Shown here in pieces: positions 1-7,821 of a stretch of 28,917 nt of DNA. A program made the position numbers and the translations under genes. The notes below the pieces were generated by a model that saw nothing but the letters and a program-made list of their open reading frames with translations, was not told the DNA's origin and did no database searches. Within the stretch, counting starts at the first letter, position 1; each line of letters opens with the position of its first letter. Source of the DNA: CAYNEI01 sp964396185 (lineage in GTDB: Archaea; Thermoplasmatota; SW-10-69-26); NCBI GenBank assembly GCA_964396185.1, contig CAYNEI010000029.1, positions 1-28,917 on the forward strand. Reading direction: 5' to 3'.

Positions 1-1
1 C

Positions 2-2167
2 GGCGAGTGGATCCACCAGGGCTTCCTGTTCGACGACCATGGCGCTGATGACGGCAAGGACGCCGAGCGCATCGCAACCTTCGGGGACGCCTACGAGGCC
101 GACCATCGGACCACCCGCGTCGAGGCGCTTGCCCAGGCCGCCGGCGAGCAGTTCGGTGCCGACGACATGGACCCCACCGGGGGCATGCTGGCCACCAACG
201 CCGAGTACGGGGATGCCAACTACCCGCCCGGCACCGCGGGTCACGCCGACCTGGTCGAGGTGCGCCTGGCGGCCGATGCCGACTGGATCTACGTGCTAGC
301 CACCTTCGCGACCATGACCGATGAGACCGTGCCCGCCCTGCTCATCGCCGCCGACACCGGGCCCGATGCGATGGGCTCGCTAGGCCACGGTAGCGGGCTC
401 ACCAGCACAGCGATCGACACGAGCCTGCTTCTTTCCACCCACGGCGTGACGGGCGCGCCGGCACCCGGTGCTGAGCTCGCCCTAGGCAGCCAAGGCTACA
501 CGAACGCTCTGGAGGCAAAGCTCCCCCGGGCCCTGCTCGAGACCACTGTGGACGGACGACCCGGGCTGCGCCTGGCCATCGGCGCGGGTGTCCTCGACCC
601 CGCCGCCGAGCAGCCGACCCTGGCCCACGTGAGCACTGGGGCAGGCCAAGGCCAACTCCTCGACACCGTTCGCCACGAGGCCACCGTCTCCAACTGGTTC
701 GACCTCGACCAGGCGCTCGCCCTGCTCGACGGCACCATCGACCCCTTCCTGGAGACCGTCAGCCTGGTGCGCCTGGAGACCGGCACGACCACGCCCTGGC
801 AGCCCACGCCGGGCTACCACGAGCGCGTCTTCCTCTCCGACGATTCCGTCAGCAGCGAGTCCCTGAGGCAGGGTCAAAAGCAGGGCATCCACCAGCACTA
901 CGGCCTCTACCTGCCCGCCACGTGGGACCCGAGCGAAGAGAGCCCCATGACCATGTGGCTCCACTGGCGCGGCGGCACGGCCCACCAGGCTGCTGCCTGG
1001 ACGCCTCGCGTCTACTGGCAGTTGGGCGAGGAGCGCGCTGACCCCAACGTCATGATCGGACCCAGCGGGCGCGGCACGAGCACCTGGTACCTTGGCGTGG
1101 GCCACGTGGACGTGCTCGAGGTCTGGGCCGACGTCCACGACTTCCTCGCCATCGACGAGGACCGCCGCTACGTCAGCGGCTACTCCATGGGCGGCTTCGG
1201 CAGCTACCTCTTCGGGTTGCTCTACCCGGACTGGTTCGCCGGCGCCTTCCCCATCAGCGGGGCGGTGACCCACGGCGCGTGGTTCGGGGTCGACGAGGGG
1301 GGAAGCGACACAGCCACAGACGAGTCCAACGCCCGGCCCAACGACGCGTTGACCTTCCGGCTCATCGAGAACGCCCGCAATGTCCCCTACGTCATCCACC
1401 ACGGCAGCAACGACGAGCTCGTGCCCATCTCCGGTGTCCAGCGCGTAGCTGCCGGGTTCGCCCAGCTCGGCTACCGCTACCAGATGGCCACCTTCCCCGG
1501 CTACGAGCACTTCACGCAAGCGGTCGTGGACGAGTGGGTCCATGGAGCCAACTACCTCGATGACCAGGTGCGCGAGGAGAACCCGAGCCGCGTGGTCTAC
1601 AAGCGCGTGCCGGCCCTCGAGCGCGCCGTGGAGGAGGTCGAGGCTGAAGGGAACGAGCTGGATTTCGCCTTCGATGGCGGGTACTGGCTCTCCGGGTTGA
1701 CCGTGCACGACGCAGACCCGGACGACCCGACCAACCACGCCCTAGCCGACGTCACCAGCCGTCACCTGGAAGGCCAACTTGGTGCCCCGGACACCGTCCC
1801 ACAAGCCGGTGCAGCCACCGTCGGGCATTCCACGCCGTACGCCATGCACGGTCAAGGCTGGGTCTTCGGCCTGGAGGACACGCCGCTTGAGACCGAGGGG
1901 CCACCGGTGGAGATCTCCCTGGACAACGTGGGCTCGCTCGCACTCGATCTGGCCCGCATGGGTGTTCCCGGGGCCGACGGGACCGGTGCCGAGCTGCTCG
2001 CTGGCGTCACCAACGACGGGCCAACAGACCTGAGCCTGGCCGGGGGTTGGAGCACGATGCCCTCTACCTTCGTCATCGGGCCCCACGATGTGATCGCTTC
2101 CCTTGAGGACGGTGTGCTCACGTTCACGTTGCCTCCGGGAACCTACCTCATGGAGATCCGGCCATGA
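2..2167 (+). CDS. Secreted alpha/beta-hydrolase esterase (PHB-depolymerase/feruloyl-esterase-like), 5' partial
   Basis: The reading frame is open from the left edge, so the N-terminus and any signal peptide are missing. Numbering from the Met at base 167, the hydrolase core shows a nucleophile elbow GYSMGGFGSY (Ser340), an acid in HHGSNDELVP (Asp416) and a catalytic His in GYEHFTQ (His448), the triad order of prolyl-oligopeptidase and PHB-depolymerase/feruloyl-esterase folds. About 270 residues before the core look like a beta-rich binding domain and about 200 residues follow it; both contain many Gly, Asp and Thr as in extracellular proteins. The family hydrolyses esters of polymers or carbohydrates, but the substrate cannot be read here. 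The gene is followed 58 bases later by the PEBP-like gene on the same strand. The hydrolase call is firm; secretion and substrate class are inference. Confidence 0.75.
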   Translation, partial: GEWIHQGFLFDDHGADDGKDAERIATFGDAYEADHRTTRVEALAQAAGEQFGADDMDPTGGMLATNAEYGDANYPPGTAGHADLVEVRLAADADWIYVLATFATMTDETVPALLIAADTGPDAMGSLGHGSGLTSTAIDTSLLLSTHGVTGAPAPGAELALGSQGYTNALEAKLPRALLETTVDGRPGLRLAIGAGVLDPAAEQPTLAHVSTGAGQGQLLDTVRHEATVSNWFDLDQALALLDGTIDPFLETVSLVRLETGTTTPWQPTPGYHERVFLSDDSVSSESLRQGQKQGIHQHYGLYLPATWDPSEESPMTMWLHWRGGTAHQAAAWTPRVYWQLGEERADPNVMIGPSGRGTSTWYLGVGHVDVLEVWADVHDFLAIDEDRRYVSGYSMGGFGSYLFGLLYPDWFAGAFPISGAVTHGAWFGVDEGGSDTATDESNARPNDALTFRLIENARNVPYVIHHGSNDELVPISGVQRVAAGFAQLGYRYQMATFPGYEHFTQAVVDEWVHGANYLDDQVREENPSRVVYKRVPALERAVEEVEAEGNELDFAFDGGYWLSGLTVHDADPDDPTNHALADVTSRHLEGQLGAPDTVPQAGAATVGHSTPYAMHGQGWVFGLEDTPLETEGPPVEISLDNVGSLALDLARMGVPGADGTGAELLAGVTNDGPTDLSLAGGWSTMPSTFVIGPHDVIASLEDGVLTFTLPPGTYLMEIRP

Positions 2168-2225
2168 CGACCCCTAGCCACGCGCACTGCCAACGTTCTA
2201 AGCGCTGGAAGACGGAGCCCTCCCC

Positions 2226-2705
2226 ATGGCCATGCGCTTGACCAGCCCCGCCTTCGAGCACGGGGAGCCGATCCCCGCCGACCACACCTGCCAGGGTGCC
2301 AACACGAGCCCGCGCCTGATCCCGGAGGATGTCCCTGGCGAGGCCGCCAGCCTCGTGCTCATCGTGGACGACCCGGACGCGCCGCGCCCGGAGCCCTGGG
2401 TGCACTGGCTCATGTGGAACATCCCAGCCACCGCAGAGCAGCTGGATCAAGGCTACCCCCCGAGTGGCAACGGGATGGCGTTCGCCAAGGCCAAGCAGGG
2501 CACCACGGGCTTCGACCGCACCCAGTACGATGGGCCCTGCCCCCCGAAGGGCCATGGAGAGCACCGCTACCGTTTCACCCTCTACGCCCTGGACACCCAG
2601 CTCGAGCTGGGCAACGGGGCCTACCGCAAGGAGCTCGAGGAGGCCATGGAAGACCACATCCTTGAGCAGACCCAGCTCACGGGCACCTTCGAGCGGGACC
2701 GGTAG
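2226..2705 (+). CDS. YbhB/YbcL family Raf kinase inhibitor-like protein (PEBP fold)
   Basis: The 159-residue protein has the usual length and signature of the prokaryotic phosphatidylethanolamine-binding protein family: an N-terminal S-P-A-F with a G-A-N-T-S-P stretch, the DDPDAP ligand-pocket motif near residues 48-53, the WVHWLMWNIP strand, and the GPCPPKGHGEHRY motif around residues 102-114. These proteins are small cytosolic beta-fold proteins with an anion-binding pocket; their role in archaea is not established. The start ATG at 2226 is preceded by GGAGCCCTCCCC without a convincing Shine-Dalgarno. The methyltransferase gene begins 37 bases after its stop, so the two may be cotranscribed. 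Confidence 0.9.
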   Translation: MAMRLTSPAFEHGEPIPADHTCQGANTSPRLIPEDVPGEAASLVLIVDDPDAPRPEPWVHWLMWNIPATAEQLDQGYPPSGNGMAFAKAKQGTTGFDRTQYDGPCPPKGHGEHRYRFTLYALDTQLELGNGAYRKELEEAMEDHILEQTQLTGTFERDR

Positions 2706-2742
2706 GGTTGTCAGGCTCCACGCCCTTGGCCAAGCGGCATCG

Positions 2743-3306
2743 ATGGCACGATTCGATCTCATCAGCCGGGTCTACGACTGGCTCCCCATCCCCACGCACC
2801 CGACCAGGCTGCGTGACCACCTCGCCTCGGCGAAGGGGCCCGTGGTCGATCTTGGCGGCGGGACTGGCCGGTTCACCGAGCAGATCTACGCGCCCGAACA
2901 GCAGCCCATGGTGCTTGACCCCAGCCAGGGGATGCTGGCCCGCAACCGCCGTGCCGGCCGCGCGGTCGCGCCCGTGCTCGGCCTGGGCCAGGCCATGCCC
3001 TTCCCGGACGAGAGCATCGGGGCAATCGTGATCACCGAGGCCTTCCACCACTTCGCCCCCCAGCAGCAAGCCGTCGTGGAGGAGGCCGCGCGCGTGCTCC
3101 GGCCGGACGGGCGCTTGGTGATCGAGGAGATCGATCCGAGCAAAGCGGTCGGGCGCCTGGTGGACTGGGGGGAACGGCTGCTCGCGTTCGGGTCCAACTT
3201 CCTGGAGCCGGACGAGCTGGTCGAGCTGCTCGAGGCCCACTTCGACCAAGTGGCCTGGGAGCGCACGGGCTCGTTCACGTACGTCTGTGTCGCGGAACGG
3301 TCATAG
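2743..3306 (+). CDS. Class I SAM-dependent methyltransferase (UbiE-like)
   Basis: From the ATG at 2743 the protein is 187 residues long. It has the SAM-binding motif I VVDLGGGTGRF at about residues 30-40, an acidic motif II region (MVLDPSQGML), a motif with PFPDESIGAIVITEAFHHF typical of UbiE/Methyltransf_11 proteins, and EAARVLRPDGRLVIEEI as the motif III strand. The frame stays open upstream, but that part overlaps the PEBP gene in another phase and looks non-coding, so I chose 2743. The methyl acceptor is unknown. The start MARFDLISRVYDWL resembles the N-terminal helix of quinone and small-molecule methyltransferases. Confidence 0.85.
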   Translation: MARFDLISRVYDWLPIPTHPTRLRDHLASAKGPVVDLGGGTGRFTEQIYAPEQQPMVLDPSQGMLARNRRAGRAVAPVLGLGQAMPFPDESIGAIVITEAFHHFAPQQQAVVEEAARVLRPDGRLVIEEIDPSKAVGRLVDWGERLLAFGSNFLEPDELVELLEAHFDQVAWERTGSFTYVCVAERS

Positions 3307-3333
3307 AGCGCGCTCCTCAGAGCGGGAAGCGGC

Positions 3334-3526
3334 GGTTCCCCTAAGCGGATCAGGGTCTAGAGACCGACCGCCAGGGTCGGAACCCAGGGGGCCACCAGGC
3401 CACGTGGCTACGCGGTGGTTCCCCTATGCGTATCAAGGTCCAGAGACCGCCCGCCAGGGGCGGAACCCAGGCGGTCGTCAGACCGCGCGTCGAATCGGTG
3501 GTTCCCCTAAGCGAATCGGGGGTTCA
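3334..3526. repeat. 83-base tandem repeat (2.3 units) with conserved hairpins
   Basis: Two complete units (3334-3416 and 3417-3499) align base for base without gaps, and a third begins at 3500 but diverges after about 18-25 bases. Each unit can fold into one long interrupted hairpin: GGTTCC with GGAACC, then CCT/AGG, GCG/CGC and an apical GGTC/GACC with a four-base loop. A second smaller hairpin follows (GCGGTC/GACCGC in unit 2). Most differences between units fall in loops or bulges. One pair in the second hairpin changes from C-G (3392/3399) to T-A (3475/3482). No protein-like frame covers it. It may be a structured RNA, a leader element, or a repeat that only looks structured. Confidence 0.75.
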
Positions 3527-3532
3527 CAGGAA

Positions 3533-3589
3533 AGGTGACGGCGGCTTCCCGCGCGTCAATCATCATCTACGAGACAACCGCCGTCACCT
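3533..3589. repeat. 12-bp perfect inverted repeat before the tryptophan dioxygenase TATA box
   Basis: AGGTGACGGCGG (3533-3544) is repeated in inverted form as CCGCCGTCACCT (3578-3589) with 33 bases between. It ends one base before the TATA-like TTACTTAAAT. It could be an operator for the downstream gene or the end of an RNA from the 83-base repeats. No T-run follows it, so a simple terminator is not supported. Confidence 0.6.
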
Positions 3590-3590
3590 G

Positions 3591-3600
3591 TTACTTAAAT
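3591..3600 (+). promoter_or_regulatory. Candidate TATA box for tryptophan 2,3-dioxygenase
   Basis: TTACTTAAAT is an AT-rich island in very GC-rich surroundings, on the strand and side expected for the gene starting at 3666. A start site about 25 bases downstream would leave a leader of roughly 45 bases. Assigned by composition and position only. Confidence 0.45.
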
Positions 3601-3665
3601 CTTCCCCCTAGAAGGCGATCCCGTCGCCCGAAAGGGCCTTCCAGGCCCCCCGACTTGCCCCGGCC

Positions 3666-4496
3666 ATGGGCCCGGGGATCGAGCAGCCCGACCAGTACGG
3701 GGAGGGGGATCTGACCTACAATGAGTACCTGCGCGTCACGCAGCTGCTCGACCTCCAGCACCCGGAGTCTGACCCGCCGCACCACGATGAGATGCTGTTC
3801 ATCGTGATCCACCAGGCCTACGAGCTCTGGTTCAAGCTCATCCTCCATGAGATCAGCTCCGCCATGGCGTCCATGGAGGCCGGCGAGGTCCTGCGCGCCA
3901 GGCACTTCACCCACCGGATCGTGGCGGTGATGAAGCTGCTCACGGACCAGATCCACCTGCTGGAGACCATGGAGCCCGTGGAGTTCTTGCAGTTCCGCGG
4001 CCGCCTCCAACCTGCCAGCGGCTTCCAGTCGACCCAGTTCCGGGAGATCGAGTTCCTCTGCGGGCTCAAAGACGAGGCCTACCTTCGGTTCTTCGACGAG
4101 GCTGCCACCAAGCGTCTCCAGGACCGCCTCGATGGGCCAGATCTCCGCTCAGCCTACTACGGCATGCTGACCCAGCTTGGCTACGAGGTGCCCGAGGACA
4201 CGAGCCTGGGCCACTTGGAGAACGATGAGGACGAACAGCTTGAGCTCATCCAGGCCCTCAAGCAGCTCTACGAGCAGCCCGACCGCGACCTGCCGCTCTA
4301 CCTGCTCACCGAGTCCCTGCTCGAGCTCGACGAGCAACTGGCCCTCTGGCGCGAGCACCACGTGCGCGTGGTCGAGCGCATCATCGGGCGCAGGCGGGGT
4401 ACGGGGGGGTCCAGCGGCGTGGACTACCTGCGCACGACGACAGGCAAGCGTGCTTTCCCGTACCTCTGGGAGGTCCGGGGTTACTTGGAAGGGTGA
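3666..4496 (+). CDS. kynA: Tryptophan 2,3-dioxygenase
   Basis: This haem enzyme oxidises L-tryptophan to N-formylkynurenine, the first step of the kynurenine pathway. At 276 residues it has the normal bacterial/archaeal length. Visible signatures are HQAYELWFK with the active-site His49, FRGRLQPASGFQS near residues 116-128, and the C-terminal EHHVRVVERIIG with the presumed proximal haem His232, followed by the substrate-loop GTGGSSGVDYLR and the closing FPYLWEVR. No other kynurenine genes are visible nearby: upstream are only structured repeats and downstream an AT-richer two-gene cassette. Tryptophan catabolism therefore depends on genes outside the window, or the enzyme supplies formylkynurenine or anthranilate for another purpose. 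Confidence 0.95.
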   Translation: MGPGIEQPDQYGEGDLTYNEYLRVTQLLDLQHPESDPPHHDEMLFIVIHQAYELWFKLILHEISSAMASMEAGEVLRARHFTHRIVAVMKLLTDQIHLLETMEPVEFLQFRGRLQPASGFQSTQFREIEFLCGLKDEAYLRFFDEAATKRLQDRLDGPDLRSAYYGMLTQLGYEVPEDTSLGHLENDEDEQLELIQALKQLYEQPDRDLPLYLLTESLLELDEQLALWREHHVRVVERIIGRRRGTGGSSGVDYLRTTTGKRAFPYLWEVRGYLEG

Positions 4497-4725
4497 GGAA
4501 TTCCGATTACCCGCGTCTTAGCCCCCTTGGTCGCAAACGGCTTCTTCGGGGTGCCACCGTTTTCCAAAGCAGACAAGGAAACTTGCCACATTGGTCAAGG
4601 CCACGCCTGAACATCACTCTAACCTTGCACACTCTCCGTTGTTCGTGCATAAAGTTAATCAGAAAGGCCCTTGTAGCCGTTCACCGGTCACGAAGTACCC
4701 TGGACGGGGAGAGGATGGTGCGGGA

Positions 4726-5184
4726 ATGAGGACCATGAGCCCTGAACCGCCGGATCGCCTACGAACGCTTGGTTGGAAAGAGCGCCGCCAAATCCTTCTC
4801 CGAGTCTACATTGGGCTGGCAAAGTCAGAAGGAGACGATCCAGGCTACAGCGAAATGCAACGGACTGTTGCACAGGTTCAGCGCCGCCTCGAACGAGAAG
4901 CTGGAATTACGCTCGGTTACGCGTTCGAAGGCGAGAACTTCTTCGTTGAATGGGATGAGGAGCTGCTTGAGGAACTCGAATCCCTCGATTTGGGAGCCGC
5001 GGTTGCGAACGACGATAAACCATTTCGCGAGGGCAAGATGGTGCAGGATCACGATCTCCACCTCACGAGCACAGGTGAAGAAATCGTATGGCTCCAAGAC
5101 CGGCTTGCCGCGGCAGGGGGCGCTCAGAACCTGAACAGGACAGCTACGAAAATTATTAGCGAGGTCGTGCATTCTCCCCGCTGA
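4726..5184 (+). CDS. Hypothetical protein, possible winged-helix fold (YwgA/SocA-like), first gene of AT-richer cassette
   Basis: Not recognised as a named family. From the ATG at 4726 it is 152 residues; the frame is open to 4591 but that part is AT-rich leader. The middle part runs from a helical GWKERRQILLRVYIGL to ITLGYAFEGENFFVEWDEEL and LLEELESLDL, and ends with LHLTSTGEEIVWLQDRL. That order (helix, Y-x-F/x-G-P-F-like segment, E-L-x-x-L, wing, L-T-x-x-G-x-E-I) resembles YwgA or SocA-like winged-helix proteins, some of which are antitoxins. This is a pattern impression only. Base composition is clearly less GC-rich than in flanking genes, suggesting acquired DNA. The next gene starts 7 bases after its stop, so they probably form one operon. 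Confidence 0.6.
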   Translation: MRTMSPEPPDRLRTLGWKERRQILLRVYIGLAKSEGDDPGYSEMQRTVAQVQRRLEREAGITLGYAFEGENFFVEWDEELLEELESLDLGAAVANDDKPFREGKMVQDHDLHLTSTGEEIVWLQDRLAAAGGAQNLNRTATKIISEVVHSPR

Positions 5185-5191
5185 GACGTCA

Positions 5192-6226
5192 ATGCGTTTT
5201 TGTTTCAACGCAGCTCTACCGTACCCTGCGGAGAGAGGCCCACGAAGCGTGCTCTCACTTCCGAGATCGAATGGGAGCCACAACCGATACGACATTGATC
5301 TCGGTGTCCTAACCCCTAAAGTCGGCGAGTTTACGCTGCGGTTCACAGATGATTATCGGCGGCAGCAGCAGGAACAGTTTCGTGCACGACTCGAGGGCAC
5401 GCAGCGGCTTGAAGACCCCGATGTCCTCCAGGCGAGGGGAATGTTCGGGATTCCTTATTCGGCGACCTTGAGCTCAACTGGGCTTCTCCAAATCACGGCA
5501 AACTTCCCAGCCGCATGGACTCCGAGAGCCAGGCGCATCGCCAGGACGGAGGCGAAGATGCACCTCTACCACTTCAGCAAGTGGCTCGTCTGGGAACTTA
5601 AGAACGATGGATTTGTGCATCCACTGTTCGACTACAAATCAATCTTCGTGAGTGTCCGGACGGACCCTGGGCGCGACATTTGCGAAAAAATTCGCCGGGC
5701 ATCGAGCCGGGCAACAGACGAACGGACCGAGGAGGCGATTGAAACGCTGAAGCGAGTTCACGGCCGAACTGAATCAGTTGGCAAACAGATCACATTTCCC
5801 GTCCAGTCTTTCCTTAGATTTCCTAAGTCAGATTTAGCGAATATCCGGAGAACCGCGTTCTCCACTAGGGTGGAATTCGCCCGCCTTGAAGAAGGCACAT
5901 GCAGATCGACGACCCACGCACTAAACTCTGGGGGCGACGGCCTTGCTGCCGTTCTAAATCGGGGGCGGGAGGAGTTGAGTGAAATCGAAACACAATCCGA
6001 ACGGCTGATGAGCTCCGTTGATCAAATAGCAGCGATTACCGGATTTGGGTTCTCGGTGTTGTTGTCCGTACTGTTGTTCGCGTACAGACAAGGGATACCC
6101 GTCCAGGACTACGTCGCCATCGGAATCGTTTTCCTGTTTTTCCTGCTCGTCGTGGTGTATTGGCGCGTCCGTCTCCTTCACTACGATGTGACTCGAGTAA
6201 TCGAGAAGTTTGATCGCCAGTTCTAG
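5192..6226 (+). CDS. Hypothetical protein with two C-terminal transmembrane helices, partner of the preceding gene
   Basis: Not recognised. The 344-residue protein has a soluble part of about 275 residues rich in charged residues, with a helical region (about residues 165-205) and a probable coiled-coil stalk ending LSEIETQSERLMSSVDQ. Two hydrophobic helices follow (about residues 280-298 and 305-325) separated by a short YRQGIPVQD turn, and a basic C-terminal tail. The stalk followed by two membrane helices recalls the layout of CorA-like channels, but the GMN motif of CorA is absent. The short loop implies both termini lie on the same side, probably the cytoplasm. Start ATG 5192 is 7 bases after the preceding stop. 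AT-richer composition is shared with that gene. A membrane-acting effector with a small regulator is one possibility. Confidence 0.65.
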   Translation: MRFCFNAALPYPAERGPRSVLSLPRSNGSHNRYDIDLGVLTPKVGEFTLRFTDDYRRQQQEQFRARLEGTQRLEDPDVLQARGMFGIPYSATLSSTGLLQITANFPAAWTPRARRIARTEAKMHLYHFSKWLVWELKNDGFVHPLFDYKSIFVSVRTDPGRDICEKIRRASSRATDERTEEAIETLKRVHGRTESVGKQITFPVQSFLRFPKSDLANIRRTAFSTRVEFARLEEGTCRSTTHALNSGGDGLAAVLNRGREELSEIETQSERLMSSVDQIAAITGFGFSVLLSVLLFAYRQGIPVQDYVAIGIVFLFFLLVVVYWRVRLLHYDVTRVIEKFDRQF

Positions 6227-6254
6227 CGGTCTTGTTCTCCACCCCTGAAGTGAG

Positions 6255-7013
6255 TTACGTCCGCAGGTAGCTTGCTCCGTTCACATCCAGGATCGCACCC
6301 GTGGTGAACGGGCAGCGCTCGCTGGCCAGGAAGGCCACGGCTTCGGCGACCTCCTCGGGCGTGGCGACACGATCCAGGGGGCTCTCCTCCTTGATCCGCT
6401 TGCCCCCGATGCCGCTGAGCTTGCCAGCCACCCGAGCGGTCTCCACGAAGCCCGGTGCCACGGCGCTCACCGTGATGCCCCGCCCGCCCAGCGCCTTGGC
6501 GAGCGACTGTGTGAGCGCGTTCAACCCTGCCTTGCTGGCCCCGTAGGCTGGTGCCCCAGGCTCACCCCGGAACGCACCTCGGCTGGAGACGTTCACGATG
6601 CGCCCGCCGCCCTGCTTGCCCATCTGCTTGGCCGCCCAGTAGCACAGATCCGCAGGTGCCTGGAGGTTCACCGTGATGGTCTCCTCCCACGCCTCGCGCC
6701 ACTGCTCGAAGGTCGTGTCCATGGGTCCGTGGTCGTAGAAGACGCCGGCGTTGTTCACGAGGACATCGACCTGGTCGAGCTCGGCCACCACCGCCTCGAT
6801 GAGCTCCTGGCGCACCCTTTGCTGCGCGAGATCCCCATGGACGAGCAGATGCGGTCCGCCTGGCAGCTGCCGGGCCAAGGTCTCGGCCTTCTCCTCGCTG
6901 GACCGGTAGTGGATGGCTACCTGGGCACCCTCTTCGGCCAAGCGCTGGCAGATGGCCCGCCCGATGCCACCGGTGGCACCGGTGACGAGCACGACGTCCT
7001 CCTCGAACTCCAT
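6255..7013 (-). CDS. SDR family NAD(P)-dependent oxidoreductase (FabG-like)
   Basis: The 252-residue protein is a classical short-chain dehydrogenase/reductase. It shows the cofactor motif TGATGGIG (residues 11-18), NNAG (87-90), Asn116, the catalytic Ser in NVSSRG (143/144), and Tyr157 with Lys161 in YGASKAG, followed by VAPGFVET. HYRSSEEKA after the second strand suggests an NADPH preference because of the Arg. FabG-type enzymes reduce 3-oxoacyl thioesters, but many homologues act on sugars or alcohols and the substrate cannot be deduced. It stands alone between the AT-rich cassette, with which it converges, and a small membrane protein gene on the same strand. Confidence 0.92.
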   Translation of the reverse strand: MEFEEDVVLVTGATGGIGRAICQRLAEEGAQVAIHYRSSEEKAETLARQLPGGPHLLVHGDLAQQRVRQELIEAVVAELDQVDVLVNNAGVFYDHGPMDTTFEQWREAWEETITVNLQAPADLCYWAAKQMGKQGGGRIVNVSSRGAFRGEPGAPAYGASKAGLNALTQSLAKALGGRGITVSAVAPGFVETARVAGKLSGIGGKRIKEESPLDRVATPEEVAEAVAFLASERCPFTTGAILDVNGASYLRT

Positions 7014-7119
7014 GGCCGGTCAAGGTGGGGGGAGGACTTGGACGCACCGGTTGGGCGACATGCAGTATCTAGGCGATGACCACAAGGTGCACGAAGGGCA
7101 CCACGGGCCACTGATACCG

Positions 7120-7287
7120 TCAGAGGAGGTAGTACGGGATGGCATAGGCCGCTGCACCCATGAGCACGCCGAGCAGCGCGATCACGGTGGCCTTCCGGGC
7201 GCCGAGCAGCTTGAAGCCGCCTGAGCCACCGCCACCTGGAACCTGGCCACCGGTCGGGGGGCGTCGTCCTGGCATCGCGTTGGCCAT
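7120..7287 (-). CDS. Small tail-anchored membrane protein (55 aa)
   Basis: I chose the ATG at 7287 because GGGAGGAG lies just upstream at a good ribosome-binding distance; a longer frame exists to 7332. The protein is a Gly/Pro-rich tail (PGRRPPTGGQVPGGGG) followed by a single C-terminal hydrophobic helix, ATVIALLGVLMGAAAYAI, ending in PYYLL. The length and topology are those of Sec61-beta-like subunits, but the conserved cytosolic segment of archaeal Sec61 beta is not evident, so I do not make that call. Its upstream region is shared with the divergent PadR gene. Confidence 0.6.
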   Translation of the reverse strand: MANAMPGRRPPTGGQVPGGGGSGGFKLLGARKATVIALLGVLMGAAAYAIPYYLL

Positions 7288-7345
7288 GCCAGCTCCTCCC
7301 TCAAGTAGCTGGGGGTCCGCGATCCCCGCCATCCCCTCCGATCGC

Positions 7346-7410
7346 CTACCTCGACCCCCGAGATACCCTTATCTACCTAGACCCTCTTGTTACCTATCAC
7401 CCCGAGGTAG
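7346..7410 (+). promoter_or_regulatory. PadR promoter with CTACCTCG/CGAGGTAG operator-like repeats
   Basis: CTACCTCG at 7346-7353 and its exact reverse complement CGAGGTAG at 7403-7410 flank an AT-richer core with CTTATCTA (about 7369-7376) as the likely TATA box. Partial copies (CCGAGATA, CTACCTAG, TACCTATC) lie between. The right arm touches the PadR ATG at 7414. PadR proteins bind inverted repeats and often repress themselves, so this is a likely autoregulatory site; the assignment is inference. Confidence 0.5.
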
Positions 7411-7413
7411 TCC

Positions 7414-7821
7414 ATGGCTGCGCCCCCCGACGTCCACAGCTTCCGAGAGAAGCTGGACCGCGAGCTCAAGTCCGGTCTCGTGAGCCTGCTCCTCCTCCTG
7501 GTCATCGACCGGGTGGGCCCGGAGTACGGTTACCGCATCCTGCGGCGGATCGAGGAAGCCAGCGGCGGCCAGCTCGCCTTCAAGGAGGGCACCGCCTACC
7601 CGCTGCTCCACAACCTCGAGGAGATGGGGTTCATCTCCAGCTTCTGGGGCGAGGGCGAGAAGGGGCCGCCACGCAAGTACTACCAGGTGACCACGCCGGG
7701 GCAGCGAGCCATCGAGCAGGGCCTGGAGGACTGGCGCGCGCTCACCGAGAGCGTCGAGCAGGTCGTCCAAGCCCTCGAGACCGATGCGGCACCCAGCGAA
7801 GACGGGAGGTCCACGACATGA
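7414..7821 (+). CDS. PadR family transcriptional regulator
   Basis: The 135-residue protein has the PadR winged helix: ELKSGLVSLLLLLVI opening helix, YGYRILRRIEE recognition region, then KEGTAYPLLHNLEEMGFI and the wing PPRKYYQVTTPGQRAIEQ. The C-terminal helices would form the dimer interface. PadR proteins are repressors that respond to small molecules or stress. The stop codon overlaps the start of the next gene by four bases (ATGA), so the two proteins are translated together. The downstream HAAS-type membrane protein is the usual partner of such PadR genes, where the pair controls a membrane or transport function. Confidence 0.93.
   Translation: MAAPPDVHSFREKLDRELKSGLVSLLLLLVIDRVGPEYGYRILRRIEEASGGQLAFKEGTAYPLLHNLEEMGFISSFWGEGEKGPPRKYYQVTTPGQRAIEQGLEDWRALTESVEQVVQALETDAAPSEDGRSTT

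Noticed and set aside
482..1738. Long minus-strand open frame opposite the esterase
   Set aside because: Antisense shadow: high GC at third positions keeps frames open; the product has no folded-protein features while the plus strand encodes a clear hydrolase.
3334..3526. CRISPR array
   Set aside because: Only 2.3 units, and the intervening parts are homologous between units rather than unique spacers; no cas genes in the window.
5192..6226. CorA-type magnesium channel
   Set aside because: The stalk plus two C-terminal helices are similar in layout, but the GMN motif is absent and the loop sequence does not match.
7120..7287. Sec61 beta (SecG-like) subunit
   Set aside because: Size and tail anchor fit but the conserved cytosolic motif is missing, so it is left unnamed.
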